Assembly: GCA_012522875.1 (NCBI GenBank)
Contig: JAAYJP010000097.1
Span: forward strand, 1-29,466
Length of the DNA: 29,466 nucleotides
Reading direction: 5' to 3'
DNA from: Clostridiales bacterium
Lineage (GTDB): Bacteria; Bacillota; Clostridia; Christensenellales; Aristaeellaceae
Below the pieces are notes generated by a model. That model ran no database searches. It saw only the letters and a list, made by a program, of their open reading frames with translations, and was not told the DNA's origin. A program made the position numbers and the translations under genes. Of the stretch, positions 13,644 to 22,397 are shown one piece after another; within the stretch, counting starts at the first letter, position 1, and each line of letters starts with the position of its first letter.

Positions 13644-16091
13644 ATGGCTAACAAAGATAAAAAAGGAATCGTGGAACGTTTGGATGAGATCATCCAGACT
13701 CCCCTTGAAGATGTCATGAAGAGGAGCATGATGCCCTATGCGGAGCATGTCATCCTCGAGCGCGCGCTGCCCAGGGTGGAGGATGGGCTCAAGCCCGTCC
13801 AGAGGCGCATTCTCTTTTCCATGCATGAGCTTGGGCTGACCCCTGATAAACCCCATCGCAAGTGTGCCCGTATCGTCGGAGACTGCCTGGGCAAATACCA
13901 CCCTCATGGGGAGAGTTCCGTATATGACGCCCTGGTGCGCATGGGGCAGGATTTTTCAATGCGGGGTATGTTGGTGGACGGGCATGGCAACTTTGGCTCC
14001 ATAGATGGTGACACGGCCGCCGCCATGCGCTATACCGAAGCCCGTATGGCCCCTCTGGCGATAGAAATGCTCAGGGACATTCAAAAGGAGACGGTCCACT
14101 TTCACCTGAATTTCGATGACACCATGAAGGAGCCGGAACTTCTTCCTGCGCGTTTCCCCAATATGCTGGTAAACGGCGCCACAGGTATCGCAGTAGGCCT
14201 TGCCACCAATATTCCGCCCCATAATCTCAGGGAAGTGGTGCTTGCTGCGATTCAGTTGATGGACAATCCCGGCACGGGGCTTGATCAACTGATGCAAATC
14301 ATCCCGGCGCCGGACTTCCCCACAGGAGGTAGGTTGCTTGATACGCCTGAAATCAGGGAAGCTTTCCTGACTGGACGCGGTAAAATCCAACTGCGCGCCC
14401 GCGTCCACATTGAACAGGGCAAGGCGGGCAGGCATCTCCTGTGCATAACCGAGGTGCCTTACCAGGTGAACAAAGCGCAATTATTGGAGCGGATACTGGC
14501 GCTGTCTGAGGCCAGAAAAGCCGCCCTTGGCTGCATCTACGACATCCGTGATGAATCAGACCGCAGCGGTATGCGGGCGGTGGTGGAAATCAAAAAAGAT
14601 GCCGACCCCGAAGCTGTTCTGGCCTACCTGTTCCGATACAGCGACTTGCAGGTCACAGTGGGAGTGAACATGGTGGCTATCGCCGGTGGCAAGCCCGTAC
14701 AGCTTGGGCTGATCCAGGCCCTGGAATACTATATCGCCCATCAGCGGGATGTGGTAACGCGGCGAAGTGCGTATGAACTGGACCAGGCAGAGCACAGGGC
14801 GCACATCCTTGAGGGGCTTATTATCGCCGTTGACAATCTGGATGAGGTCATCAGGCTTATCCGCCAGTCCCAAAGCGTCAGACAGGCCAAGGAAGGGCTG
14901 ATGACGCGTTTTAACCTGAGCGATGTTCAGGCTCAGGCCATCCTGGACCTCCGTTTGCAACGGCTGACCGGCCTGGAAATCCTCACCCTCCGCAAGGAAT
15001 ATGCAGCGGTGGAGAAGCTGGTGAAAAGGCTTCGCGCCATCCTGGGCAGTGAGCGCCTGCTCCTGAGGCTCATAAAAGAAGAACTTCAGGAAATCGCTGA
15101 TAAATACGGCGATAAGCGGCGCACAGAAATCCTGAAGGTGAATGACCAGGCAGAAGATATGGTATTTCCTCTTGATATCCCCGTTCCCGAGGAAACGGTG
15201 GTCATCCTGACCCGTGGCGGTCAACTGCGCAGGCTGTCTCCCAGGATGTACGAAAAAATGGAACTGCCGGAGTCAAGCTCTGACATGCCCAGGTATATTT
15301 TTCAAACAATGTCGGACCACACCCTGCTGTTTTTTACACAGTTTGGCAATTGTTACCAGTTGCCCGTCAGCCAGCTGGAAGAGCAGGCCAGGCCGCGGGA
15401 GCGTGCCACCCTTCTTGCCGGGGTGCTCAGTGGGCTTGAAGAAGGTGAAGAATGCGTATCGCTCATCGATGTGGGCGGGGCCGTATCTCAGAACGCTGCG
15501 GATCTGTTCTTTTTCACCAGGCTGGGGATGGTAAAGCGTTCCCTGGCTGAAGACTATCAGGTGCGCCGGGGTAAGTATGCCGCGATCAAACTGGGAAAGG
15601 GAGACGCCCTGGCGCATGTCTGCCAGCCGCTCTCCCAGGATGACCTGTTCTGCCTGACGCGCCAGGGAATGCTCATCCGTTTTTCCCAGGAGGATGTTCC
15701 GGTAATGGGACGGGTGACAGGCGGCGTGCGGGGCATCAAACTGAACCCGAAGGATCATCTTAGGTGGGCCGGTGGCATTGGGGACGATGGCGACCTGATT
15801 CTGGCCAGTGAGCGCGGGTTTATGAAGCGCGTTCCGGGCAGCATGGTAGACTGCCAAAAACGCGCGGGCAAGGGGGTGCACAGTTTCTATTTTTACAAAA
15901 ACGGCAGCAACGGCACTTATGTTTCAGCGGCGGCCTTTGTCCGGGTGCCGCGCAGCTTCACGGTGGAAACCACACAGGGACAAATGGTGCCTGTCAACAG
16001 TGAGGAAATTATACGCCAGACCCTGACTGAACGCGGAAAACCATATATCATGGCCATCATGGACGATGTGGTGAGTGATATCATCCTCTAA
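13644..16091 (+). CDS. parC: Type II topoisomerase A subunit, topoisomerase IV ParC
   Basis: This 815-residue DNA-cleaving subunit acts with ParE to decatenate sister chromosomes. The catalytic tyrosine is Y130 in AAMRYTEAR. The quinolone-binding region reads KYHPHGESSVYDALVRMGQ, with the usual susceptible-type residues S91 and D95 at the GyrA S83/D87 positions. A long coiled-coil region follows (about 360-480), then a C-terminal beta-pinwheel. The GyrA box (Q-x-RGG-x-G) that defines gyrase should follow the YRxQ-like turn near 536; here it is replaced by YEKMELPESSS, so supercoiling activity is unlikely. The start ATG at 13644 lies 11 nt after parE, whose stop overlaps the GAGG ribosome binding site. 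Many databases label such clostridial proteins gyrase A; the missing box supports topoisomerase IV. Confidence 0.88.
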   Translation: MANKDKKGIVERLDEIIQTPLEDVMKRSMMPYAEHVILERALPRVEDGLKPVQRRILFSMHELGLTPDKPHRKCARIVGDCLGKYHPHGESSVYDALVRMGQDFSMRGMLVDGHGNFGSIDGDTAAAMRYTEARMAPLAIEMLRDIQKETVHFHLNFDDTMKEPELLPARFPNMLVNGATGIAVGLATNIPPHNLREVVLAAIQLMDNPGTGLDQLMQIIPAPDFPTGGRLLDTPEIREAFLTGRGKIQLRARVHIEQGKAGRHLLCITEVPYQVNKAQLLERILALSEARKAALGCIYDIRDESDRSGMRAVVEIKKDADPEAVLAYLFRYSDLQVTVGVNMVAIAGGKPVQLGLIQALEYYIAHQRDVVTRRSAYELDQAEHRAHILEGLIIAVDNLDEVIRLIRQSQSVRQAKEGLMTRFNLSDVQAQAILDLRLQRLTGLEILTLRKEYAAVEKLVKRLRAILGSERLLLRLIKEELQEIADKYGDKRRTEILKVNDQAEDMVFPLDIPVPEETVVILTRGGQLRRLSPRMYEKMELPESSSDMPRYIFQTMSDHTLLFFTQFGNCYQLPVSQLEEQARPRERATLLAGVLSGLEEGEECVSLIDVGGAVSQNAADLFFFTRLGMVKRSLAEDYQVRRGKYAAIKLGKGDALAHVCQPLSQDDLFCLTRQGMLIRFSQEDVPVMGRVTGGVRGIKLNPKDHLRWAGGIGDDGDLILASERGFMKRVPGSMVDCQKRAGKGVHSFYFYKNGSNGTYVSAAAFVRVPRSFTVETTQGQMVPVNSEEIIRQTLTERGKPYIMAIMDDVVSDIIL

Positions 16092-16101
16092 GGGCGTTTC
16101 C

Positions 16102-16130
16102 TTGACACCCCCTTTGAGGGCAAGTAGAAT
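16102..16130 (+). promoter_or_regulatory. Near-consensus sigma-A promoter for yybS-rplI-dnaB-yhaM
   Basis: TTGACA (16102-16107), exactly 17 nt, then TAGAAT (16125-16130). It lies 11 nt after the parC stop and 34 nt before the chosen start of the membrane protein gene, so the operon starts here independently of parE-parC. Confidence 0.8.
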
Positions 16131-16163
16131 GATTTGACAGGCAACAACAGGAAAGGCGTGGAA

Positions 16164-17234
16164 ATGAACGGCATCAGGGTATTGGCGAACCACAGGCGTG
16201 CTCTTTTGCTGTTGGCGATCCTGACAGCACTGGTGTTTTTGTTGTCTGCCATGCCCCTGGCGCCCATGTACTACATATTCTTTGGCCTCGTCATTTTTCC
16301 GTTGGCCGGGATGGGGCTGGCCGCAGTCGGAGGATGGCTTGCCCTGCTCCTGGGCGGAGCTGTTGTGGCCTGGAGCGCTGCGAGGCTGTTTGGCATGCCA
16401 GGGCTGATGGTGCTGACCTATATGCTGCCAGCCTCCACCGCACTCCTGGTCAGCATTGAAATGAGGCTGCCCTACCTGAAAGCCGGCCTTGTGGTGCTGG
16501 CGGCCTATGTGCTGGGCGTGCTGGCGCTCTACTTCCTGCTGCAGCAGGCTGCTGGGGGCAGCATCTTCCCCTATGCCTCCCAGGAGGCAATCAAGGCACT
16601 AAAGCATCTGCCGCAGCGCGATATTTTCCTGTATAACCTCTGGAAAGGCGGCTTGATTGCCCATGGCCAGCCAAGCGGCACACAGGTATTTATCGAAAAC
16701 GGGAACGGCTGGACCTTTACCCCGCAAGTGCTGGAGGAATTCTATAAGCAACTGGCGTACCGGATTGATACGCTTCTACAATCGCTTTTTCATGCGATGC
16801 TCACCAGCTTTGGGATCTACATGGCGGCCATTGGCAGTTACGCGTCGCTTCGCCTCGGAAAAACCGCCCAGCCCGACAGCTGCCCTGATTTGGGTATGCC
16901 CAATTTTGAAAACTGGTTTATTCCCAGGGCAATCGGCAGGAAGCTCTGGGGGCTGGCGGCGGGTTATCTGCTGATGGTGCTGGTAAACTCGCTGGTGATT
17001 CAGCTGGCTGGCTCGCTGATGTTCAATGTCTTCTATGCCGTATATGCCATACAGGGCCTGGCCGTCATCGACCACCGATTAAGCCGCACACGCATAAATC
17101 GATGGCCAAGAAGGACTCTGCTCATATTTCTTTTTATGATTTTGCAGCCTTTGCTCGTATTTTTCGGCATTTTGGATCAGGCAAGGGACACCAGGGGTTT
17201 ACGCAGGCACAGTCAGAAAATTGAAAAGCTTTAA
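16164..17234 (+). CDS. yybS: YybS-family (DUF2232) multipass membrane protein
   Basis: This 356-residue integral membrane protein has about eight hydrophobic segments: five or six in the first 130 residues, a soluble loop of about 90 residues with a long amphipathic stretch (GWTFTPQVLEEFYKQLAYRID), and two or three more helices at the end. The layout and the position directly before rplI match B. subtilis YybS, a DUF2232 protein whose biochemical role is not established. The open frame starts at a TTG at 16134, which would lie at or before the predicted transcript start; the ATG at 16164 has AAAGG 7 nt upstream and is preferred. In B. subtilis gdpP lies between yybS and rplI; here rplI follows at once, and the yybS stop overlaps the rplI ribosome binding site. 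Confidence 0.8.
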   Translation: MNGIRVLANHRRALLLLAILTALVFLLSAMPLAPMYYIFFGLVIFPLAGMGLAAVGGWLALLLGGAVVAWSAARLFGMPGLMVLTYMLPASTALLVSIEMRLPYLKAGLVVLAAYVLGVLALYFLLQQAAGGSIFPYASQEAIKALKHLPQRDIFLYNLWKGGLIAHGQPSGTQVFIENGNGWTFTPQVLEEFYKQLAYRIDTLLQSLFHAMLTSFGIYMAAIGSYASLRLGKTAQPDSCPDLGMPNFENWFIPRAIGRKLWGLAAGYLLMVLVNSLVIQLAGSLMFNVFYAVYAIQGLAVIDHRLSRTRINRWPRRTLLIFLFMILQPLLVFFGILDQARDTRGLRRHSQKIEKL

Positions 17235-17247
17235 GGAGGTTTCATCC

Positions 17248-17697
17248 ATGCAGGTGATTTTACTTCAAAACATTCCGGGCACTGGCAAGAAAGGTGATAT
17301 TGTCAACGTATCCGATGGCTATGCGCGCAACTATTTGTTCCCGCGCAAGTGGGCCACTCAGGCGACTGCAGGCGCTGTAAAGGAAGTTGAGCGCCGGCAT
17401 GAAAGGGAGCGCGCAGAGGAGTCAGCGCGCGTTCAGGAAGCTGAGGAGCTCGCGCGGCAGATTCAGGGGAAAATCATTGAAATCAAGGCCAAAAGCGGCG
17501 AGAAAGGCCGGCTGTACGGCAGCGTTACCGCACAGGAGGTTGCTGACGCGCTCAACTTGCAGCACAAGGTAACGGTGGACAAACGAAAGATTGACCTGGC
17601 AGAGCCCATCCGCAGCCTGGGAAGGGTCCAGGCTACCATCTCGCTGTATGCCGGTGTAAAAGCTACCATGACCATCAGCGTTCTTCCGCTGGAATAA
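17248..17697 (+). CDS. rplI: 50S ribosomal protein L9
   Basis: This 149-residue protein binds 23S rRNA and helps hold the reading frame; the length is standard. The N-terminal domain has MQVILLQNIPGTGKKGDIVNV and GYARNYLFPRKWA, the rRNA-contacting signature. A long charged helix (about 45-75) links it to the C-terminal domain (GSVTAQEVADAL, KRKIDL). The ATG at 17248 has a perfect AAGGAGG 8 nt upstream; the longer frame from 17221 is not needed. Its stop overlaps the dnaB ATG by one base (TAATG), which indicates coupled translation. Confidence 0.97.
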   Translation: MQVILLQNIPGTGKKGDIVNVSDGYARNYLFPRKWATQATAGAVKEVERRHERERAEESARVQEAEELARQIQGKIIEIKAKSGEKGRLYGSVTAQEVADALNLQHKVTVDKRKIDLAEPIRSLGRVQATISLYAGVKATMTISVLPLE

Positions 17698-19082
17698 TGG
17701 ACGCGGATAAGGCAAGGATAATGGCAGGCTTGGGAGAGGACCAGCTGCGCATTCCACCCCAGAGTCTGGAGGCGGAACAGTCTGTTTTGGGCGCGGCGCT
17801 ACAGGAAGTGGCGGCGCTGACGCTTGTGATGGAAGCACTTTCTGCGGATGATTTCTATTACCCGCAACACGCATTGCTCTTTCGCGCCATGCAGTCACTC
17901 TTTGGGCAGGCGCGGGCGGTGGACTTGGTCACGATGGACGCGGAACTTAAACGAAGCGGTTCCCTGGCTGGTATTGGGGGGCCAGAATATCTGATTGAGC
18001 TCATGCGCGCTGTGCCCACCACCGCCCATCTCAAGCATTACCTGGATATTGTACTCGAGAAAGCAACACTCCGGAAATTGATCAGCGCCGCATCCGATAT
18101 CACCGGAGTTTGTTTTGAAGAGAAACTCACCCTGGAGGAGACTCTTCTCTTTGCCGAAAAAGAGATTTTTGACATTGTCATGAAGCGCACAGGCACCCAG
18201 CAGCTCACTCCCATCCGGGAAGTGATCAAGGCTACGCTCGCGCAGATTGAGGAACTGGTTCGCAATAAAGGCAGGATTTCCGGCGTGCCAACAGGCTTCG
18301 CCCTCCTGGACAGGCTGTTGACCGGGCTGCACGCTGGCGAGTTGGTATTGGTGGGCGCCCGCCCCAGCATGGGCAAGACCAGCTTTGCCATGAACATCGC
18401 CGCATACGCTGCCCACCATGGCAAATCCGTGGCCGTATTCAGCCTCGAGATGCCTAAGGAGCAGCTTGCCATGCGCATGCTTTGCGGTGATGCGCGGGTC
18501 AATATGCAGCGCATCCGTTCCGGCGCCCTCACCGACAAGGACTGGGAACGCCTGGCCGCAGCCCTCTCCCCGCTTTCGGAAACCAGGATGTACCTGGACG
18601 ACAGTGCCTCCCTCACCCCCGCGCAATTGCGCAGCCGTTGCCGCCGCCTGATGATGGAGCGGGGACTAGACCTGATTGTGCTGGACTATATGCAATTAAT
18701 GACGGCCGATGGGCGAGTGGAAAACCGGCAGCTGGAAGTAAGCGAGATATCCCGCAAACTCAAGGGTATCGCCCTTGAACTGAAAGTGCCGCTGTTGGCC
18801 TGCGCCCAGCTTTCCCGCGCCAATGTAAAAAGGACCGGCAGTCTAAGGCCGGTGCTTAGTGACCTGAGGGATTCAGGTTCCATTGAGCAGGACGCTGACG
18901 TGGTCATGTTCCTGCACCGCCCCTATTACTACAACAAGGAGGAGGAAGTGGATCCCAGCGAAGCTGAGGTAATCGTAGCAAAACAAAGAAATGGTCCCCT
19001 GGACATTATTCGCCTTAACTGGAATGAGGACTTCACCCTTTTTGAGAACCGCTATGACCAAGCAACAGGAGATCGAGAATGA
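17697..19082 (+). CDS. dnaB: Replicative DNA helicase DnaB (DnaC in Bacillus)
   Basis: This 461-residue hexameric helicase unwinds DNA at the replication fork. The N-terminal helical domain (about 18-125, PPQSLEAEQSVLGA) mediates hexamer and primase contacts. The RecA-like C-terminal motor has Walker A GARPSMGKTS (K227), the FSLEMPKEQLAMRM segment, Walker B LIVLDYMQLM (D329) and the SDLRDSGSIEQDADVV motif. Length and domains are normal and no intein is present. The ATG at 17697 overlaps the rplI stop; a second ATG at 17721 has AAGG nearby and would give an N terminus eight residues shorter. rplI-dnaB is the standard Bacillota order. Confidence 0.96.
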   Translation: MDADKARIMAGLGEDQLRIPPQSLEAEQSVLGAALQEVAALTLVMEALSADDFYYPQHALLFRAMQSLFGQARAVDLVTMDAELKRSGSLAGIGGPEYLIELMRAVPTTAHLKHYLDIVLEKATLRKLISAASDITGVCFEEKLTLEETLLFAEKEIFDIVMKRTGTQQLTPIREVIKATLAQIEELVRNKGRISGVPTGFALLDRLLTGLHAGELVLVGARPSMGKTSFAMNIAAYAAHHGKSVAVFSLEMPKEQLAMRMLCGDARVNMQRIRSGALTDKDWERLAAALSPLSETRMYLDDSASLTPAQLRSRCRRLMMERGLDLIVLDYMQLMTADGRVENRQLEVSEISRKLKGIALELKVPLLACAQLSRANVKRTGSLRPVLSDLRDSGSIEQDADVVMFLHRPYYYNKEEEVDPSEAEVIVAKQRNGPLDIIRLNWNEDFTLFENRYDQATGDRE

Positions 19083-20125
19083 ACCAAACCGCCGTTAACA
19101 AATTTTCCAAGGATGAACGTTTCGAGGGTTATTTGCTTGTCAGAAACGCCGAAAAACGTTTGAACAAAAACAACGAGCCATATCTTGATATCACGCTGGC
19201 TGATAACACGGGTGACATCAATGCAAAAGTCTGGAACTGCGATGATGAACCGCCCGCATCCGGCACCGTTTTAAAGGTGCGGGGTTCGGTAACGGAATAC
19301 AACAAACGCCTGCAGTTCAAAATCGAGCGATATCGCATGGCCGAATCGCAGGACGAGGTGGATCTCTCTGCCCTGGTGGCCGCCGCGCCGCGCGCGTCCG
19401 ATGAGATGTTTAACGAAATACTGGCCGTTATTGAGGGGATGCAGAATCCTGTAGTGAAAGCAATTACCGGAGAAATGGTACGGCGCGCGGGAGATAAGCT
19501 TCACTATTACCCAGCTGCCCAAAGCATGCACCACGCAGAACGCAGCGGCCTGCTCCATCATCTGACAGATATGATCAGGGTGGCCCAGGCCATCCTGCCC
19601 TGCTATCCTTTTCTGGACGGTGATCTGCTTTTGGCGGGCATCGTGCTTCATGACCTGGGCAAACTGACCGAAATGTTATCAGACACCCTGGGCAATGTAA
19701 GCGAATACTCCAAAGAGGGGCTGTTGTTGGGGCATCTGGTAACCGGCGTGGCCGAAGTCCGGGATGCCGCCAAAGCACTTGGATACCCACCGGATGAGGA
19801 ATACGCGCTTTTGCTTGAACACATGATCATCAGCCACCACGGCCTTCCCGAATATGGCAGCCCCCGTAAACCGCAATTCCCTGAAGCGGAGGTTTTAAGC
19901 CAGCTGGACGATCTGGATGCCAAGCTTAACGAAATGCAGGCAGCGCTGAAGCGCACCCGTCCAGGCGAATTCAGCGATCGCGTCTTCGCCCTGGACCGGC
20001 GGGTTTACCATCCCCGCTATTTGGATGAGGAGGATGCATTTTCAGACCTGGAGGAGCTGAACACGGGCCTTTATGAGGGGGAAAGCGGCCTTGACCCGGA
20101 CAGCGCCTATCAGGGACTTTTGTAA
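19079..20125 (+). CDS. yhaM: YhaM-family 3'-5' exoribonuclease (OB fold plus HD domain)
   Basis: This 348-residue protein matches YhaM/CBF1, an enzyme that trims a few nucleotides from RNA (and single-stranded DNA) 3' ends. The N-terminal OB-fold nucleic-acid-binding domain (about 10-90) includes YLDITLADNTGDINAKVW and VLKVRGSV. The metal-dependent HD domain follows (about 145-315), with HH at 160-161, the HD pair H191/D192 in VLHDLGKL, and further His residues in the SHHGLPEYGSP loop that is typical of the family. It is about 30 residues longer than Bacillus YhaM, with an acidic tail (DEEDAFSDLEEL). Its ATG overlaps the dnaB stop by 4 nt, so the nuclease is produced together with the helicase. 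Confidence 0.87.
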   Translation: MNQTAVNKFSKDERFEGYLLVRNAEKRLNKNNEPYLDITLADNTGDINAKVWNCDDEPPASGTVLKVRGSVTEYNKRLQFKIERYRMAESQDEVDLSALVAAAPRASDEMFNEILAVIEGMQNPVVKAITGEMVRRAGDKLHYYPAAQSMHHAERSGLLHHLTDMIRVAQAILPCYPFLDGDLLLAGIVLHDLGKLTEMLSDTLGNVSEYSKEGLLLGHLVTGVAEVRDAAKALGYPPDEEYALLLEHMIISHHGLPEYGSPRKPQFPEAEVLSQLDDLDAKLNEMQAALKRTRPGEFSDRVFALDRRVYHPRYLDEEDAFSDLEELNTGLYEGESGLDPDSAYQGLL

Positions 20126-20151
20126 CAAATTGCCTGCGTGGCCCCTACCGC

Positions 20152-20180
20152 TTGACGAAGGCTTGCATAATTGTTACAAT
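20152..20180 (+). promoter_or_regulatory. Sigma-A-type promoter for the lipoprotein gene
   Basis: TTGACG (20152-20157), a 17-nt spacer and TACAAT (20175-20180), 46 nt before the lipoprotein ATG. No terminator is visible between the YhaM gene and this promoter. Confidence 0.7.
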
Positions 20181-20226
20181 ATTCTTACGCAGATGCAATG
20201 ATTCCAACGGACGGAGGATATGTCAC

Positions 20227-21024
20227 ATGAATAAACGGTTGTTGGCCATCGTCATCATCCTGGCCGCGCTGGCGTTAACCGCCTGCCAACCCGCGGGCGA
20301 CACCCCTGCTGCGGACACCGCCACACCAACGCCTACAGCGGTTTCACAGCCCAACCCCATGGATTTGCCCACTGATCCCCCAGTGATTGAAGGCGTTCCA
20401 GAGGGGTATGACCCGGCCAGCGAGGAGGACGCAGGGCTCATCACGGCGGAAACCCAGGTTGACGAACTGGGTATACCACTTTATGCCGGCGCCACACCAA
20501 TCCCCCTGGACCCCATTGATATGCCCACCCCCACCCCGCGCCAGGCGCTCACTTTTACCTATACCCCCTATACGGCAACCAACCTGGGCCTTACCTTTGA
20601 ATCTGCCGCAGGCTATACTGTTGATGACAGCCAGCCTGACACCTACATCCTCACGGAGCCGCCTGAGCAGATGAAGGATAATGTTTCGGTTCAGTTTGTG
20701 CTTCAGTCATCCACTGTCGCGGCCAACTACGCCCTAAACAGCCTCTCCCAGGATGTACGCACCTATGCTGCTGACCTGGGCAAGGTGAACTACAAGGAGT
20801 GGCGTCTGTATGACACGGCAGAGCGCACCCTTATGGGCCAGCGCGGATATTACATCAATTACCGGGGTGTGATGCATGATGATACTGTGGTACGCGGGCG
20901 TGTGCACATGGCTCTGATGCCCAACAACAGGGTGTTGATGCTCCATTTCGTCTGCCCCGCCAACTTCAACTCCGACTATACAGGAGTATACTCCCACATC
21001 AGGGATACGATCAAAGCGCTGTAA
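20227..21024 (+). CDS. Predicted lipoprotein, unknown function
   Basis: This 265-residue protein starts at ATG 20227 with GGAGG 9 nt upstream. A lipoprotein signal peptide ends at the lipobox LTAC, so C20 would be lipidated and the protein held on the outer face of the membrane. A low-complexity Thr/Pro/Asp-rich spacer (about 21-110, with PTPTA and PTPTP) carries a globular C-terminal domain of about 150 residues (from LGLTFESAAGYTV). That domain alternates strands and ends in a helix (YTGVYSHIRDTIKAL), which is reminiscent of PsbP/Mog1-like sandwich folds, but I cannot place it in a named family. It has its own promoter and a strong terminator, so it is a monocistronic unit. Confidence 0.75.
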   Translation: MNKRLLAIVIILAALALTACQPAGDTPAADTATPTPTAVSQPNPMDLPTDPPVIEGVPEGYDPASEEDAGLITAETQVDELGIPLYAGATPIPLDPIDMPTPTPRQALTFTYTPYTATNLGLTFESAAGYTVDDSQPDTYILTEPPEQMKDNVSVQFVLQSSTVAANYALNSLSQDVRTYAADLGKVNYKEWRLYDTAERTLMGQRGYYINYRGVMHDDTVVRGRVHMALMPNNRVLMLHFVCPANFNSDYTGVYSHIRDTIKAL

Positions 21025-21038
21025 ATCCATCAAATGAA

Positions 21039-21087
21039 AAACCGGAGCCAGCGGGGAAATCCTCAATCTGGCTCCGGTTTGTTTTGT
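21039..21087. terminator. Bidirectional terminator between convergent genes
   Basis: AAACCGGAGCCAG (21039-21051) pairs perfectly with CTGGCTCCGGTTT (21068-21080), a 13-bp stem. GTTTTGTT follows on the plus strand, and a TTTTTC run follows on the minus strand. It serves both the lipoprotein gene and the scpB end of the long minus-strand operon. Confidence 0.9.
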
Positions 21088-21660
21088 TCATTCAGGCAGG
21101 ATATAATCGTCTGACAGCTGATCGTTGGAAAGAAACGTGGTCTGTTTGTCCCCTGTCGGGATTTCAGGCAAATCCCTCAGGTCACCCAATCCGAAATGGG
21201 AAAGGAACTGATCGGTGGTGCCATAGAGGATGGGCTTTCCCAATGTATCCTTGCGCCCCACTTCCCTTACCATGCGCTTGCTCACCAGGGACTGGATGGC
21301 ATAATCACTCCCCACCCCCCGAACGGCTTCAATTTCCATGCGGGTTACAGGCTGTTTATAGGCAATGATGGACAGCGTTTCCAACGCCGATTGGCTTAGC
21401 GACCTGCGCTGGATGGGCTGGAGAACCCGTTCAATGTAAGGCGCGTACTCCGCCTTTGTAGCCAGCTGCGTTTTACCTCCAAAACGTTTGATGGACAGGC
21501 CCCTGCCGGTTTCCTGATAACAGGCTTCAAGGTCGCCCAACGCGTGAATGACCGCGTCTTCTGGCAGATCAAGCGCCAGAGCGATCTCATCCGGGGTGAT
21601 GGCCTCTCCGGACACAAACAAAATGGCCTCAATAATCCCTGCCAACAGCTTATCATTCAT
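21088..21660 (-). CDS. scpB: Segregation and condensation protein B
   Basis: This 190-residue kleisin-associated protein forms the SMC-ScpA-ScpB condensin with ScpA. Two winged-helix domains are visible: about 1-80 (IIEAILFVSGEAITPDEIALAL) and about 85-165, including the family signature LSQSALETLSIIAYKQPVTRMEIEAVRGV. Length is normal. The ATG at 21660 overlaps the scpA stop by 8 nt. smc is not in the window. Confidence 0.95.
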   Translation of the reverse strand: MNDKLLAGIIEAILFVSGEAITPDEIALALDLPEDAVIHALGDLEACYQETGRGLSIKRFGGKTQLATKAEYAPYIERVLQPIQRRSLSQSALETLSIIAYKQPVTRMEIEAVRGVGSDYAIQSLVSKRMVREVGRKDTLGKPILYGTTDQFLSHFGLGDLRDLPEIPTGDKQTTFLSNDQLSDDYILPE

Positions 21661-22390
21661 GCTCTATCTCTTTTCTGCGGCCAATGTACAGGGTAATATC
21701 CTCATAGCTGGTATCTTGCTGCGCCCAGGCCTTCCCCTGTTTCATTAACTCCAGCATCGCCAAAAATACCGTGATTACTTCATCCCTTGAAGCGCGCGGG
21801 CTTAAGAGAGCTGAAAATTTAAGCGGTATTTTCCGAGGTTTTTTTAGAATCATCGCCATGCACGCTGACACCGAAAAACGCTCAGCTTCGATCTGTCCAC
21901 CAGGCTCGGCTTCAAGCCCATCTTCCAGAACACGCCGGCTGACATTGATAAACGCTCTGATTAAACCCTCCAGTGTCAGCCCGGAAATCTCAAATTCTGG
22001 CTGCGGCAGCGGAAACTCCTCTGGCAGCTTGCTGAAGGATTTTCCGGCTTCTTCCTCATAAACCTGCATCTCAAGCGAGATTTGCCTAAATCGGGCGTAC
22101 TCCTCCAACTGCTGGATGAGCTGCGCTTCAGGGGTCTCCTCCTCAAGATTATCCGTTAAGACTGGCAGCATTGCGCGGCTCTTGATTTCGAGCAAGGTGG
22201 CCGCCATGTTCACAAAACTGCTGGCCTCGTCCATATCCATTTCCCCTGATTCCCGAACAATTCGAATGTACTGGTCGGTTACTTCGGACACAAATATATC
22301 CTGGATATCGATCTTGGCCCGGCCTATCAGGTGTAATAGCAGATCAAGCGGACCTTCAAACCGGCTGAGATGGATATGAACGGCACTCAT
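21653..22390 (-). CDS. scpA: Segregation and condensation protein A (kleisin)
   Basis: This 245-residue kleisin bridges the SMC heads. The N-terminal signature FEGPLDLLLHLIGRAKIDI...SEVTDQYI binds the SMC neck, a charged linker (about 75-130) follows, and the C-terminal winged helix (about 165-240, with FSALLSPRASRDEVITVFLAMLEL) binds the SMC cap. The ATG at 22390 lies 7 nt after the M50 peptidase stop, with no strong ribosome binding site, so coupling to the upstream gene is likely. An M50 peptidase directly before scpA-scpB is a recurrent Bacillota arrangement. Confidence 0.95.
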   Translation of the reverse strand: MSAVHIHLSRFEGPLDLLLHLIGRAKIDIQDIFVSEVTDQYIRIVRESGEMDMDEASSFVNMAATLLEIKSRAMLPVLTDNLEEETPEAQLIQQLEEYARFRQISLEMQVYEEEAGKSFSKLPEEFPLPQPEFEISGLTLEGLIRAFINVSRRVLEDGLEAEPGGQIEAERFSVSACMAMILKKPRKIPLKFSALLSPRASRDEVITVFLAMLELMKQGKAWAQQDTSYEDITLYIGRRKEIEHE

Positions 22391-22397
22391 GCCGGGC

